Origin: Arthrobacter_B citreus
GTDB lineage: Bacteria > Actinomycetota > Actinomycetes > Actinomycetales > Micrococcaceae
NCBI RefSeq assembly: GCF_042429235.1
Contig: NZ_JBHMBA010000002.1
Length of the DNA stretch: 64,000 bases
Direction: 5' to 3' (one strand)
Part shown: piece after piece, positions 45,623 to 54,908 of the stretch
Numbering within the stretch: position 1 is the first letter of the stretch
How the letters are laid out: each line of letters begins with the position of its first letter
Program-made: the position numbers and the translations under genes
Notes under the pieces: generated by a model
Told to the model about the DNA's origin: nothing
What the model saw: the letters and a program-made list of their open reading frames with translations, nothing else
The model's database searches: none

Positions 45623-48406
45623 ATGCCTGAACAGCAAGATGCCCACAACGACACCCGCAACGCGGACACAACAGAACAGGGCCGCCGCAGCCGGTGGCAC
45701 CACTACTCGACAGCGGCGATTCGCGGTCCGGCTCCGCTTTCATCCACGCGGGTGTCGTCCTCCATGGGTGGTGTGCCATCGGCTCGAGCCGTCCGGCGCC
45801 GGGCAGGGTCCGGTTACCCGCGAATGGTCAGGGACCATTTGCGGGCGCGGGTTTCGGAAGCTCCGCCGGGAATCTCGGTCCGCCCTCTGCTGGAGCTCCG
45901 GCTTGTCCCGGTGACAGCGGCTGCCTGGTCTGCTGCCGCCATTGCCGTAAGGAGTGACGGCGGTGCAGCGACAACCGCCGGCGTAGCCCTTGCCGTGGCG
46001 GCGGCAGTCCTGCTCGCGGTGGCGTTGCTGGGCTCAAACAGGAAATTGCCGGCCTCAACCGGGAAAACGAAAGGCGTCCCGGCGGCTGCGCATCCATTCC
46101 TGAAGACGGTTGCGCGGGCGGCGGCTGTACCCATGGCGGCCGCCGCCGTCGTCGTCGTCGTGTGTGCCGGCACGCACCTCACGGAAAGGACAGCCGGACC
46201 GATCAGCACCGCCATTGCCGAAGGTGGAACCATCACCGGAGACTTTCGCGCACTGACCGACGCACGGGCCGCGGCCGCCGACGGCTTCAGCGGGAAGCCC
46301 CGGTACCTCGTGGAAGCAGTGCTGGAGGAAGCCACCAGTGCCGGCCAGCGCTTCAGCTCGGCGGCGACAATTTTGGTCATTGGAGGGGAAGGGTTCAGCA
46401 GCGTTCATCTTGGTGATGCCTTCAGCACGTCAGGACCGCTTCAGGCCACTGATCCGGGCGAGCGTTCGGTTGCTGTTCTCTATGCCAACGGAGCACCAGA
46501 TGTCATCCCGGCCGACGGCTGGTACGGACAGACCGCCCGCATTCGCACCGCCTTTGCAGCTGCCGCCGCCCGGTACCCGGAGGTCTACGGCGGGGACGCC
46601 GCCGGGCTGCTGCCGGGCATGGCGCTGGGGGATCGGAGCACACTGGATCCGTCGCTGGAAACGGCCATGAAGAATACCGGGCTAACCCACATTGTGGCGG
46701 TATCAGGCGCAAACTGCGGTTTCCTCCTGGCCTTCGTTTTCCTCCTTGCCCGGACACTGCGGCTGCCGCGCAGTGCCGCCGCGGCCGCAGGTATCCTGGC
46801 ACTGCTCGGCTTTGTCCTGGTGGTCAGGCCCGACGCGAGTGTCCTGAGAGCTGCAGTCATGGGGAGTCTGGGAACGCTGGCAGTTTTGTCCGGACGGGGA
46901 AAACTGCCCGCATCACTGCTGTGCCTCTCCATTACCGTGCTGCTTGCCGTGGACCCGTGGCTCAGCGGCAGCTACGCCTTCATTCTGTCGGTCCTGGCTA
47001 CTGCCGGACTGATCCTGCTCGGGCCGCGGCTGACAAAACTGCTGTCCGGCTATCTGCCATGGCCGCTGGCGGCGGCACTGGCGGTTCCGCTGGCCGCGCA
47101 GTTCTTCTGCGCTCCGGTCCTGGTGCTGCTGCAGCCGCAGGTTCCGCTTTTCTCGCTGCCGGCCAACGTCGCCGTAGCCCCCGTCATCCCACTGGTGACG
47201 ATTGCGGGAATGGGGGCAGCAGTGCTGGCTTCCACGGTCCCGGTGCTGGCCGGCCCTCTCCTGGTTGCAGCAGGCGCCGGAGCAGCTTGGACTGCCTTTG
47301 TCGCCCGATTCTTCGACGGCCTCCCGGGCTCGCTGCTGCCCTGGCCCGGGGGAGTGGCCGGCGCACTTTTCATGGCGGCCGTGGCTGCTGCCGGTGTTGG
47401 GCTGCTGTGGTGGGTTGGACGACGGGACTCGGCTGTTCAGTCACCTCGGAGTGCAACTGCTCATAGGGGTTCCGGACGCTCAAAAGGCCCTCCACCAGCC
47501 GGGCCGGCTTGGCGCAGCACCACAGCGGTAGCCACTGTGCTCTTACTCCTGCCGTCTTCCGCCGTCGTTGCCTGGGACCGGTTGTGGCCCCGTCCAGCAC
47601 CGGTCTCGTGGATGATGGCTGCCTGCGATGTGGGCCAGGGTGATGGGTTGGTGGTGAACACCGGCCCCGCCAGCGCCATCGTGATCGATGCCGGCCCCGA
47701 TCCACAGGCCATGGATCACTGTCTTCGCCGGTTGAAAGTGGACACTGTGGACCTTTTCATCCTGTCCCATGCCCACCTGGACCATTACGGCGGAGCTGCC
47801 GGCGTGCTGCAGGGACGCCGTGTCGAGCGCATCGCGTATTCCACAGCCGAGCGGCAACTTTCCGGACCACTCCGGGAAGTGCTAGACGAGTCCGGAGCGG
47901 AGGCGGTCCCGCTGAAAGCAGGAATGTCCTCCACCGCCGGAGCAGTGCGATGGGAGGTCCTGTGGCCGCCCGGAAACGGTGAATTTCAGGGGACTGAGAA
48001 TGATGCCAGTGCCGTTGTGCTGATCACTGTGGATCGGGACGGCCGCGGCCCGGAATCCCAGCCCGCCGGACCCGATCTCACGCTTCTGCTCACCGGAGAC
48101 ATTGAAGAGGAGGCTTCAGCGCGTCTGCTGGCTGCCAATGCGCGTTTGGTGGACGACGGAGTCGATGTCCTGAAAGTGCCGCACCATGGAGCGCGCAACG
48201 GTGGCACCCAGTTGATCGAAAAGCTCCAGCCGCGTCTTGCACTAATCTCGGTCGGTGCCGACAACGACTACGGCCATCCCGCTCCGTCAATCCTTCGGTC
48301 TCTGCAGGAGACCGGCACCATCGTCGCCCGTACGGACCTGCTGGGTTCGGTCGTCCTCGAAACCGATGGCACCGTGCTGCGGGTCAAGAGCTTGGAGTCC
48401 AGGTGA
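45623..48406 (+). CDS. comEC: ComEC/Rec2 DNA-uptake channel
   Basis: A polytopic ComEC/Rec2 protein of 927 residues from ATG 45623. About 110 variable, Arg/Ser-rich N-terminal residues precede the first helices; the competence domain has HIVAVSGANCGFLLAFVFLL near 355 and a run of membrane helices to about 600; the C-terminal metallo-beta-lactamase-like domain has DVGQGDGLVV near 670, the metal motif SHAHLDHYGG near 714 and VLKVPHHGARNGG near 850, so a nuclease-like activity may persist. The start is uncertain: no good ribosome-binding site precedes ATG 45623, and later starts remain possible. It follows comEA by 13 bases; holA lies beyond a convergent gene. Confidence 0.9.
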   Translation: MPEQQDAHNDTRNADTTEQGRRSRWHHYSTAAIRGPAPLSSTRVSSSMGGVPSARAVRRRAGSGYPRMVRDHLRARVSEAPPGISVRPLLELRLVPVTAAAWSAAAIAVRSDGGAATTAGVALAVAAAVLLAVALLGSNRKLPASTGKTKGVPAAAHPFLKTVARAAAVPMAAAAVVVVVCAGTHLTERTAGPISTAIAEGGTITGDFRALTDARAAAADGFSGKPRYLVEAVLEEATSAGQRFSSAATILVIGGEGFSSVHLGDAFSTSGPLQATDPGERSVAVLYANGAPDVIPADGWYGQTARIRTAFAAAAARYPEVYGGDAAGLLPGMALGDRSTLDPSLETAMKNTGLTHIVAVSGANCGFLLAFVFLLARTLRLPRSAAAAAGILALLGFVLVVRPDASVLRAAVMGSLGTLAVLSGRGKLPASLLCLSITVLLAVDPWLSGSYAFILSVLATAGLILLGPRLTKLLSGYLPWPLAAALAVPLAAQFFCAPVLVLLQPQVPLFSLPANVAVAPVIPLVTIAGMGAAVLASTVPVLAGPLLVAAGAGAAWTAFVARFFDGLPGSLLPWPGGVAGALFMAAVAAAGVGLLWWVGRRDSAVQSPRSATAHRGSGRSKGPPPAGPAWRSTTAVATVLLLLPSSAVVAWDRLWPRPAPVSWMMAACDVGQGDGLVVNTGPASAIVIDAGPDPQAMDHCLRRLKVDTVDLFILSHAHLDHYGGAAGVLQGRRVERIAYSTAERQLSGPLREVLDESGAEAVPLKAGMSSTAGAVRWEVLWPPGNGEFQGTENDASAVVLITVDRDGRGPESQPAGPDLTLLLTGDIEEEASARLLAANARLVDDGVDVLKVPHHGARNGGTQLIEKLQPRLALISVGADNDYGHPAPSILRSLQETGTIVARTDLLGSVVLETDGTVLRVKSLESR

Positions 48407-48527
48407 ACGCCTCCATCCGGGTGGTTTCCCGGAAGCTGCTGGTGGTTCATCTTCGTGCAGCTGGGCCTGGGATAAAGCCCGGAACGTTCACCCACAGTTC
48501 GAAAGATCAGGATGCACAAAAGAGTGC

Positions 48528-48560
48528 GGGGACGTCCACACCGGTTGGACGTCCCCTTCT
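48528..48560. terminator. Terminator between convergent comEC and flavin reductase genes
   Basis: GGGGACGTCCA (48528-48538) pairs perfectly with TGGACGTCCCC (48546-48556) around a 7-base loop, followed by TTCT. It can serve both strands. The remaining bases of this 159-base gap show no gene. Confidence 0.82.
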
Positions 48561-48565
48561 CTGCC

Positions 48566-49192
48566 TTATTGTTCCGTTCCCGGAGTGAAATGCCCCGGCC
48601 ACTCTGATGTTCGGATTCTCTTGATCTCACGGACTTCCCCCAGCATGCTCCATTCATCCAGGCCAAGGCGTGAGAGAGGCTCAAGCTGATGGATTCTGGG
48701 GTGATCGCCGTCGAGGAACTCAGACAGGACGGCTGCATGAGTCACCCGGCCGAAAATGATGGTGCAGTCTCCCATGGGCAGGATGAGGTGGGTTTTGCAT
48801 TCCAGGGCCACCGGAGATTCCTTCACCCGCGGAGGCGAAACAGTCAGGCTTTCTTCGCGTGTCAGGCCTGCGGCGTCGAACTCGCTGACTTCCGGCGGAA
48901 AGCTTGTTCCAGTGGCGTTTACTTCAGCCATCAGGCTCGCCGGGGACATGTTCACGACAAACTCACCCGTGGCCCGGATGTTGCGTAACGAGTCCTTCTC
49001 TCCAACCGATGTGAACTGGATGATGGGCGGATGCACCGAAGAAACGGTGAAAAAAGAGTGGGGAGCCAGATTGTCGATGCCCTCCGCAGACTGGGTGGAC
49101 ACCCAGGCAATCGGCCGGGGGACCACGACGGAAGTCAGCAGGCGGTAGAAATCACCGGAGGGCATCTCTTCGGGGTCAAAGTATGTGCGCAC
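48566..49192 (-). CDS. Flavin reductase family protein (FMN-binding split barrel)
   Basis: A 208-residue protein of the flavoredoxin/DIM6-NTAB group. The split-barrel FMN-binding core reads MPSGDFYRLLTSVVVPRPIAWVST near residue 10, NLAPHSFFTVSSVHPPIIQF near 41 and KDSLRNIRATGEFVVNM near 66. Members reduce free flavin with NAD(P)H or bind FMN; the reaction here is not known. GTG 49192 has GGAG a few bases upstream. It lies between convergent comEC and divergent holA, with a 96-base gap upstream. Confidence 0.87.
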   Translation of the reverse strand: MRTYFDPEEMPSGDFYRLLTSVVVPRPIAWVSTQSAEGIDNLAPHSFFTVSSVHPPIIQFTSVGEKDSLRNIRATGEFVVNMSPASLMAEVNATGTSFPPEVSEFDAAGLTREESLTVSPPRVKESPVALECKTHLILPMGDCTIIFGRVTHAAVLSEFLDGDHPRIHQLEPLSRLGLDEWSMLGEVREIKRIRTSEWPGHFTPGTEQ

Positions 49193-49288
49193 TGCTCCAG
49201 ACTAGCCATGCGGCCCCACCCGGGGCAGGTAGTGTTGGAGTGTCCCCCAAACGTAGTTCCGCCGTCTTATCCCAGGAGTCTGTTCGCT

Positions 49289-50338
49289 GTGAATCCGGCC
49301 GTCCCGTCCGCAAAGCGAAGCACCGCGAAATCCCCGGCAAAGTCCACCGGCAAGTCAGCGGGAAAGACCGTCTCCTGGCGTGAGGTGGAACCGGCGCCCG
49401 TTGTGCTGCTGAGCGGCCCCGAGGACTACCTTGCCGGCCGCGCCATGGAACGGATCCGCACCACACTAAGGCAGGCCCAGCCTGACACGGAGCTGGTCCG
49501 CATGGACGCTTCCACCTATGCCGCCGGTGAGCTCACGCTGCAGTCCAGCCCTTCGCTGTTCGGCGAAGCAAAACTCATCGAGGTCTCGAACCTTGCCGCG
49601 ATGAACGATGAATTCCTCACCGACACCCTGACCTACCTTTCCGATCCCTCGCCGGATGCCGTCCTGGTGCTGCATCACGGCGGCGGTAACCGCGGCAAGA
49701 AACTGCTGGACGCCGTCAAGGCAACCGGTGCCCCCGTGGTGGAGTGCCAGCCGTTCAAGAAGGACGCCGAAAAGCTGGACTTCGTCGCGCAGGAATTCAA
49801 AGCAGCCCGCCGGAGGATTGACCCCTCGGCCGCACGGTCGCTTGTGGCTGCAGTCGGATCCAAACTGGCTGACCTTGCAGCGGCCTGCCGGCAGCTGATC
49901 AACGATGCCACGGGAGAGATCAGCGAAGAGCTCGTCGAGAAGTACTACGGCGGGCGGGTGGAAGCCACCGCCTTCAAGGTTGCCGATGCGGCACTGGCCG
50001 GACGCGGCGGACAGGCGCTGTCCATGCTGCGCCACGCCCTGGACACCGGCGTCGACCCGGTGCCGCTGGTTGGCGCGCTGGCCATGAAGGTGCGGGCCGT
50101 GGCCAAGGTTGCCAATCTGCGCGGTTCCTCGGCTTCGATGGCGAAGGAACTGGGCATGGCCCCGTGGCAGGTGGACCAAGCCCGTCGCGATGCCCAGCAC
50201 TGGTCCCAGGAATCGCTGATCAAGGCCGTGCAGGTGCTCGCCGAGGCAGACGCTCAGGTCAAGGGCGCAGGCCGGGACCCGGTGTACGCCGTGGAGCACG
50301 CCGTGACGGTCATCTCCCTTGCCGCGGCTGGCCGCTAA
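49289..50338 (+). CDS. holA: DNA polymerase III delta subunit
   Basis: A 349-residue delta subunit of the clamp loader, which opens the beta sliding clamp. A Lys/Ser/Thr-rich N-terminal tail of about 28 residues is followed by PVVLLSGPEDYLAGRAMERIR near 33, DASTYAAGELTLQSSPSLFGEAKLIEV near 72, the second domain IDPSAARSLVAAVGSKLADLAAACRQL near 173 and the C-terminal collar domain. I chose GTG 49289; AGGAG lies ten bases upstream. The upstream frame is a shadow of the divergent gene. It is convergent with rpsT across a shared hairpin. Confidence 0.93.
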   Translation: MNPAVPSAKRSTAKSPAKSTGKSAGKTVSWREVEPAPVVLLSGPEDYLAGRAMERIRTTLRQAQPDTELVRMDASTYAAGELTLQSSPSLFGEAKLIEVSNLAAMNDEFLTDTLTYLSDPSPDAVLVLHHGGGNRGKKLLDAVKATGAPVVECQPFKKDAEKLDFVAQEFKAARRRIDPSAARSLVAAVGSKLADLAAACRQLINDATGEISEELVEKYYGGRVEATAFKVADAALAGRGGQALSMLRHALDTGVDPVPLVGALAMKVRAVAKVANLRGSSASMAKELGMAPWQVDQARRDAQHWSQESLIKAVQVLAEADAQVKGAGRDPVYAVEHAVTVISLAAAGR

Positions 50339-50388
50339 ACGAAGGTACTAATCGGGTGGGAAGGCCTGTAACCAACCCCTTAAAGCAA

Positions 50389-50418
50389 TCCGGCCGGCCC
50401 CCGAAGGGACCGGCCGGA
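50389..50418. terminator. Bidirectional terminator between holA and rpsT
   Basis: TCCGGCCGG (50389-50397) pairs with CCGGCCGGA (50410-50418), and inner CCC and GGG can extend the stem. It sits between convergent holA and rpsT. Confidence 0.75.
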
Positions 50419-50446
50419 CCGATAAGACTAAAGCAAAAACAACTGC

Positions 50447-50707
50447 TTAGAGCGCGCGGACCTTCTTGGAGATGGCCGACTTGCGGTTTGCGGCGTTGTT
50501 CTTGTGGATGACACCCTTGCTGACGGCCTTGTCCAGCTTGCGGCTGGCACTGGCCACCGCTGCGACTGCTGCATCCTTGTCGTTGGCCTTGAGGGCAACG
50601 TCAACGGAGCGGATTGCGGTCTTCAGCTCGGACTTCACCGAGTTGTTACGCATGCGCGCCTTCTCGTTGGTGAGGATGCGCTTCTTCTGGGACTTAATAT
50701 TGGCCAC
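50447..50707 (-). CDS. rpsT: 30S ribosomal protein S20
   Basis: An 86-residue, strongly basic helical protein that binds 16S rRNA in the small-subunit body. The sequence ANIKSQKKRILTNEKARMRNNSVKS at the N-terminus and KGVIHKNNAANRKSAISKKVRAL at the end are S20 hallmarks. I chose GTG 50707, which gives the standard length; the frame extends upstream with no S20 sequence. AAGAGAG stands about ten bases upstream. The 237-base gap upstream may hold a promoter (TAACAT at 50849-50844, minus strand, weak) and a leader of over 100 bases. Confidence 0.96.
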   Translation of the reverse strand: MANIKSQKKRILTNEKARMRNNSVKSELKTAIRSVDVALKANDKDAAVAAVASASRKLDKAVSKGVIHKNNAANRKSAISKKVRAL

Positions 50708-50944
50708 GTATATAAACTCTCTTTGTATTGCGGACTTGGTCGGTGAGGGAATTTCAGCCCAGACATTGACTGAGCGGCGTGGGGATACCGTAATGGCGCC
50801 TGAACTGAAGTGCCCGTCGACCTGCGCGGACACACAGCAATAAATGTTAGCAGAACTTGGGCCCGAAGGCCCATTGGCTGGGTTCTGGGGCCGACGGCGT
50901 GGCTTTCCTGAGGAGCGCCGTCACGGCAGCCGGGGTGCCGGTTC

Positions 50945-51634
50945 TCAGTTCCGGGCAGAAAAGCGCTGGGCCACGCGCTGGAACGCAGCGGCGGACAGCA
51001 CCGATCCCTGCCGGCGGATGGACGCGGGGTCCAGCTGGAGCACGCGGTCAACCTTTACTTCGCTCGCTCTGCCCTGCGCGTCCCAGGAACCGGTGCCCAC
51101 ATCCACGTAATCGGGGTCGGATTCGCGGCCGTTGTTCCGGTCCCGTGTGGTCATCATCAGGGCCAGAAGGCGCTTTCCGCTGCTGCCGATCAACAGCACC
51201 GGCCGGTCCTTGCCCTGCGAGTAATCGTCCTCGTAGGGAACCCAGGCCCACACAACTTCGCCCGGATCGGGGGAGCCATCGGGGGACGGAGCGTAACGCG
51301 GAGTGACTTTGCCCCGATAATCTCCGGGATAGGACGACGCGTTGCTGGACGACGCCATATTGCCGGACGACGCGTTTCTGGACGACGCCGCGTTGCCGGG
51401 CGACGGGGCTTTCTTGTCGGACGGCGACGCGGGCGATGCCTTCCGCCCCGGTGCTGGCTTGCCCGGTGTCGAAGTCCGGTATTGCGGCGTTGATCCCGTT
51501 CGCCCGGGCCTCGGGGAAGATTTACGGGTGGGAGTGCGGGGTGAAGCTGATGAACCCGGGCCGGCCCCCGAGCCTGAGAGCAGTCGAAGGGCGGTGCGGG
51601 CAAGGGACAGCAGGGAGCGGCTGGAGAAGGACAT
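50945..51634 (-). CDS. PemK/MazF family toxin-like protein with a long low-complexity N-terminus
   Basis: A 229-residue protein. The C-terminal 120 residues have the PemK/MazF fold: DPGEVVWAWVPYEDDYSQGKDRPVLLIG near residue 122, LLALMMTTRD near 156 and a final helix ASIRRQGSVLSAAAFQRVAQRF. The first about 110 residues are a Ser/Pro/Ala/Gly-rich tail with short NASS/NMASS repeats coded by a 33-bp direct repeat. MazF proteins are mRNA-cleaving toxins; no antitoxin gene is adjacent, so it is a solitary domain protein of unknown activity. TAGCGT (51646-51641) ends six bases before the ATG, a probable leaderless start. Confidence 0.83.
   Translation of the reverse strand: MSFSSRSLLSLARTALRLLSGSGAGPGSSASPRTPTRKSSPRPGRTGSTPQYRTSTPGKPAPGRKASPASPSDKKAPSPGNAASSRNASSGNMASSSNASSYPGDYRGKVTPRYAPSPDGSPDPGEVVWAWVPYEDDYSQGKDRPVLLIGSSGKRLLALMMTTRDRNNGRESDPDYVDVGTGSWDAQGRASEVKVDRVLQLDPASIRRQGSVLSAAAFQRVAQRFSARN
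51332..51397 (+). repeat. 33-bp direct repeat in the PemK-like N-terminus
   Basis: Two units at 51332-51364 and 51365-51397 are nearly identical (both begin GGACGACGCGTT and end GACGCC-N3-TTGCC). They encode the Ser/Asn/Ala-rich linker; 33 is a multiple of three, so copy change keeps the frame. Confidence 0.85.
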
Positions 51635-51809
51635 GACCCCACGCTATTACGTTCCGCGGTTCCAGCGCGGGCGGTCAAACGTGGGAGACTGTTAATTCAG
51701 CAGTTAAACCACCAGGAAAAACCGACGAACCGCGCTTAGACCGGTTCCGGCGCGCGGCTTGTGCCCGCGGCCGCCGTGAAGTCCTGTGAACAGTAAAGGA
51801 ACCGCCACA

Positions 51810-53663
51810 GTGTCACCTATGGCCCGCTTCTCACCGGTGCCTGCCGCGACGGATCCGGCGATCATCAGAAATTTCTGCATCATCGCCCACATCGACCACG
51901 GCAAGTCCACCCTGGCCGACCGCATGCTTCAGTCCACCGGAGTTGTTGAGCACCGGAACATGAAGGCCCAGTACCTGGACCGCATGGACATTGAGCGTGA
52001 GCGCGGCATCACCATTAAGTCGCAGGCCGTGCGGATGCCGTGGGAGCTCGACGGCGAGGCCTACGCCCTGAACATGATCGACACCCCGGGCCACGTGGAC
52101 TTCACCTATGAGGTTTCCCGCTCCCTGGCTGCCTGCGAAGGCGCAGTGCTGCTGGTGGATGCCGCCCAGGGCATCGAGGCACAGACGCTGGCGAACCTGT
52201 ACCTGGCGATGGAAAACGACCTCACCATCATCCCGGTCCTGAATAAGATCGACCTCCCGGCAGCGCAGCCGGAGAAGTACGCCGAGGAGCTGGCGAAGCT
52301 GATCGGCGGCGACCCCGCAGACGTGCTGCGGGTCTCCGGCAAGACCGGCGTTGGCGTTGAAGCACTGCTGGACCAGATTGTCCGCGAGATTCCGGCACCG
52401 GTGGGCGACCCGAATGCTCCCGCCCGCGCCATGATCTTCGACTCGGTCTATGACACCTACCGCGGCGTCGTCACCTATGTCCGCGTGGTGGACGGCAAGC
52501 TCTCGCCCCGGGAACGCATCCAGATGATGTCCACCCGGGCCAGCCACGAACTCCTGGAAATCGGCGTCAGCTCCCCGGAACCGACCCCCTCCAAGGGCCT
52601 GGGCGTCGGTGAGGTGGGTTACCTCATCACCGGCGTGAAGGATGTGCGCCTGTCCAAGGTTGGCGACACCGTCACCAACCTCGCCAAGCCGGCATCCGAA
52701 TCCCTGCCCGGCTACGCCGACCCCAAGCCCATGGTGTTCTCCGGGCTGTACCCCATCGACGGCGCCGACTATCCCGTGCTTCGTGACGCCTTGGAAAAGC
52801 TGATGCTCAACGATGCGGCCCTGGTGTACGAACCGGAGACGTCAGCGGCGCTGGGCTTCGGCTTCCGCGTGGGCTTCCTGGGCCTGCTGCACCTGGAAAT
52901 CACCCGTGAACGGCTCGAGCGCGAGTACAACCTGGACCTGATTTCCACTGCGCCCAACGTGGAGTACGAGGTGACGCTGGAAGACAAGAAGGTGGTCACC
53001 GTGACCAACCCCAGCGAATACCCCGAAGGCAAGATCAAAGAAGTCCGCGAACCGATGGTCTCGGCCACGATCCTGGCGCCCAACGAATTTGTCGGTGCCA
53101 TCATGGAGCTGTGCCAGGCCCGCCGCGGCGTCCTGGGCGGCATGGACTACCTCTCCGAGGACCGGGTGGAAATCCGGTACCGCCTGCCGCTGGCCGAGAT
53201 CGTCTTCGACTTCTTCGACATCCTCAAGTCCAAGACCCGCGGCTACGCATCGCTGGACTGGAAGGCCGACGGCGAACAGGTCGCCGACCTGGTCAAGGTG
53301 GACATCCTGCTCCAGGGTGAACAGGTGGACGCGTTCAGCTCCATCACTCATAAGGACAAGGCATACTCCTACGGCGTGATGATGACCGGCAAGCTGCGTG
53401 AGCTCATTCCGCGCCAGCAGTTCGAAGTCCCCATCCAGGCGGCCATCGGCTCCCGGATCATCGCCCGCGAATCCATCCGCGCCATCCGCAAGGACGTGCT
53501 GGCCAAGTGCTACGGCGGCGACATCAGCCGTAAGCGCAAGCTGCTCGAAAAGCAGAAGGAAGGCAAGAAGCGCATGAAGATGGTGGGCCGCGTCGAGGTT
53601 CCCCAGGAAGCATTCGTTGCCGCGCTTTCCTCCGACGATTCCAAGGACAAAGCCAAGAAGTGA
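51810..53663 (+). CDS. lepA: Elongation factor 4 (LepA back-translocase)
   Basis: A 617-residue translational GTPase that back-translocates or remodels stalled ribosomes. G1 AHIDHGKSTLADRML near residue 24, G3 DTPGHVDFTYEVSRSL near 91, G4 NKIDLPAA near 145, EF-G-like domains II, III and V, and the LepA-specific C-terminal domain with KAYSYGVMMTGKLRELIPRQ near 516 and the Lys-rich GGDISRKRKLLEKQKEGKKRMK near 570. I chose GTG 51810 because AAAGGA lies nine bases upstream; GTG 51786 would add eight residues. The next gene, hemW, overlaps its last four bases, implying translational coupling. Confidence 0.97.
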   Translation: MSPMARFSPVPAATDPAIIRNFCIIAHIDHGKSTLADRMLQSTGVVEHRNMKAQYLDRMDIERERGITIKSQAVRMPWELDGEAYALNMIDTPGHVDFTYEVSRSLAACEGAVLLVDAAQGIEAQTLANLYLAMENDLTIIPVLNKIDLPAAQPEKYAEELAKLIGGDPADVLRVSGKTGVGVEALLDQIVREIPAPVGDPNAPARAMIFDSVYDTYRGVVTYVRVVDGKLSPRERIQMMSTRASHELLEIGVSSPEPTPSKGLGVGEVGYLITGVKDVRLSKVGDTVTNLAKPASESLPGYADPKPMVFSGLYPIDGADYPVLRDALEKLMLNDAALVYEPETSAALGFGFRVGFLGLLHLEITRERLEREYNLDLISTAPNVEYEVTLEDKKVVTVTNPSEYPEGKIKEVREPMVSATILAPNEFVGAIMELCQARRGVLGGMDYLSEDRVEIRYRLPLAEIVFDFFDILKSKTRGYASLDWKADGEQVADLVKVDILLQGEQVDAFSSITHKDKAYSYGVMMTGKLRELIPRQQFEVPIQAAIGSRIIARESIRAIRKDVLAKCYGGDISRKRKLLEKQKEGKKRMKMVGRVEVPQEAFVAALSSDDSKDKAKK

Positions 53664-54892
53664 CACCCAGCGCACTGCCCCTCGGGGATCCGGCACCCGC
53701 GGACGGGCTGCTGCCCGCCCAGGCAGCGGAGGGAGCCCGGAACCGGAATTTCGGACTCTATGTCCACATTCCGTTCTGCTCCGTCCGCTGCGGGTACTGC
53801 GACTTCAACACCTACACCGCCACCGAACTCGGCGGCGGCGCATCGCAGGCGGCCTACGGCGGCACCGCGCAGCAGGAAGTACGCTTCGCCGCCCGCGCCA
53901 TGAAGGCCTCGGGAATGCCGGACCGGACGATGGGAACCGTCTTCTTCGGCGGCGGCACCCCCACCCTGCTGCCCGCGGAGGACCTCGCCGGCATCCTGAA
54001 AACCGCTGTGGACGCGTGGGGCCTGGAACCGGGAGCCGAGGTCACCACCGAGGCCAACCCCGATTCAGTAACGCCGCAGTCCCTGCAGCTGCTCGCTGAC
54101 GCAGGATTCACCCGCGTTTCCTTCGGCATGCAGTCCGCGGTTCCGCACGTGCTGGCGGTCCTGGACCGCACGCACACGCCGTCGCGCGTTCCCGAAGCAG
54201 TGAAATGGGCGCGTGACGCCGGTTTGAAGGTAAGCGTTGACCTGATCTACGGAACGCCGGGGGAGTCCCTGGCGGACTGGGAAGTCTCCGTCAAGGAGGC
54301 CCTGAGCTACGAGCCGGACCACATCTCGGCCTATGCGCTGATCATCGAGGACGGCACGAAGCTGGCTGCCCGGATGCGGCGCGGCGAAGTGCCGCCGATC
54401 GACGACGACGACCACGCGGACAAATACCTCATGGCCGACGAAATGATGACGGCTGCCGGGCTGTCCTGGTACGAAGTGAGCAACTGGTCCCGGACGCCGG
54501 CCGACCAGTGCCGGCACAACCTGGCCTACTGGCGCAGCGACGACTGGTGGGGCATCGGGCCCGGCGCCCATTCCCACGCCGGCGGCGTGCGCTGGTGGAA
54601 CGCCAAGCACCCCACCGCCTATGCGCAGCGGCTCGCTGCCGGAGAATCTCCGGCGGTTGGCCGTGAGACGCTCGACGCCGAAACCCGGTACGTGGAAGAC
54701 ATCATGCTGCGCACCCGGCTGGCCGAAGGGCTGGAACTGTCACGGCTGAAGGACTCCGGCCGGCTCGCGGTGGCCGGGCTGATGGCTGACGGACTGGTGG
54801 ATCCGAAGGCTGCGATCAGCGGCCGCGTGCTGCTCACGACCAAGGGCCGGCTGCTCGCTGACGCCGTCGTGCGCCGCCTCCTGCCGGACTAG
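53660..54892 (+). CDS. hemW: Heme chaperone HemW (radical SAM)
   Basis: A 410-residue radical-SAM protein of the HemW (formerly HemN-like) family, which binds haem and passes it to membrane acceptors. The 4Fe-4S motif CSVRCGYC lies near residue 43, with YVHIPF just before it, FFGGGTPTLLP near 96, TTEANPDSVT near 129, RVSFGMQSA near 151 and YGTPGESLADW near 197; the C-terminal HemN-type domain has ADQCRHNLAYW near 278. It lacks the extra N-terminal residues of true coproporphyrinogen dehydrogenases. GTG 53660 overlaps lepA by four bases. A strong terminator follows. Confidence 0.95.
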   Translation: MTPSALPLGDPAPADGLLPAQAAEGARNRNFGLYVHIPFCSVRCGYCDFNTYTATELGGGASQAAYGGTAQQEVRFAARAMKASGMPDRTMGTVFFGGGTPTLLPAEDLAGILKTAVDAWGLEPGAEVTTEANPDSVTPQSLQLLADAGFTRVSFGMQSAVPHVLAVLDRTHTPSRVPEAVKWARDAGLKVSVDLIYGTPGESLADWEVSVKEALSYEPDHISAYALIIEDGTKLAARMRRGEVPPIDDDDHADKYLMADEMMTAAGLSWYEVSNWSRTPADQCRHNLAYWRSDDWWGIGPGAHSHAGGVRWWNAKHPTAYAQRLAAGESPAVGRETLDAETRYVEDIMLRTRLAEGLELSRLKDSGRLAVAGLMADGLVDPKAAISGRVLLTTKGRLLADAVVRRLLPD

Positions 54893-54908
54893 ACACAGCA
54901 AACAAAGC

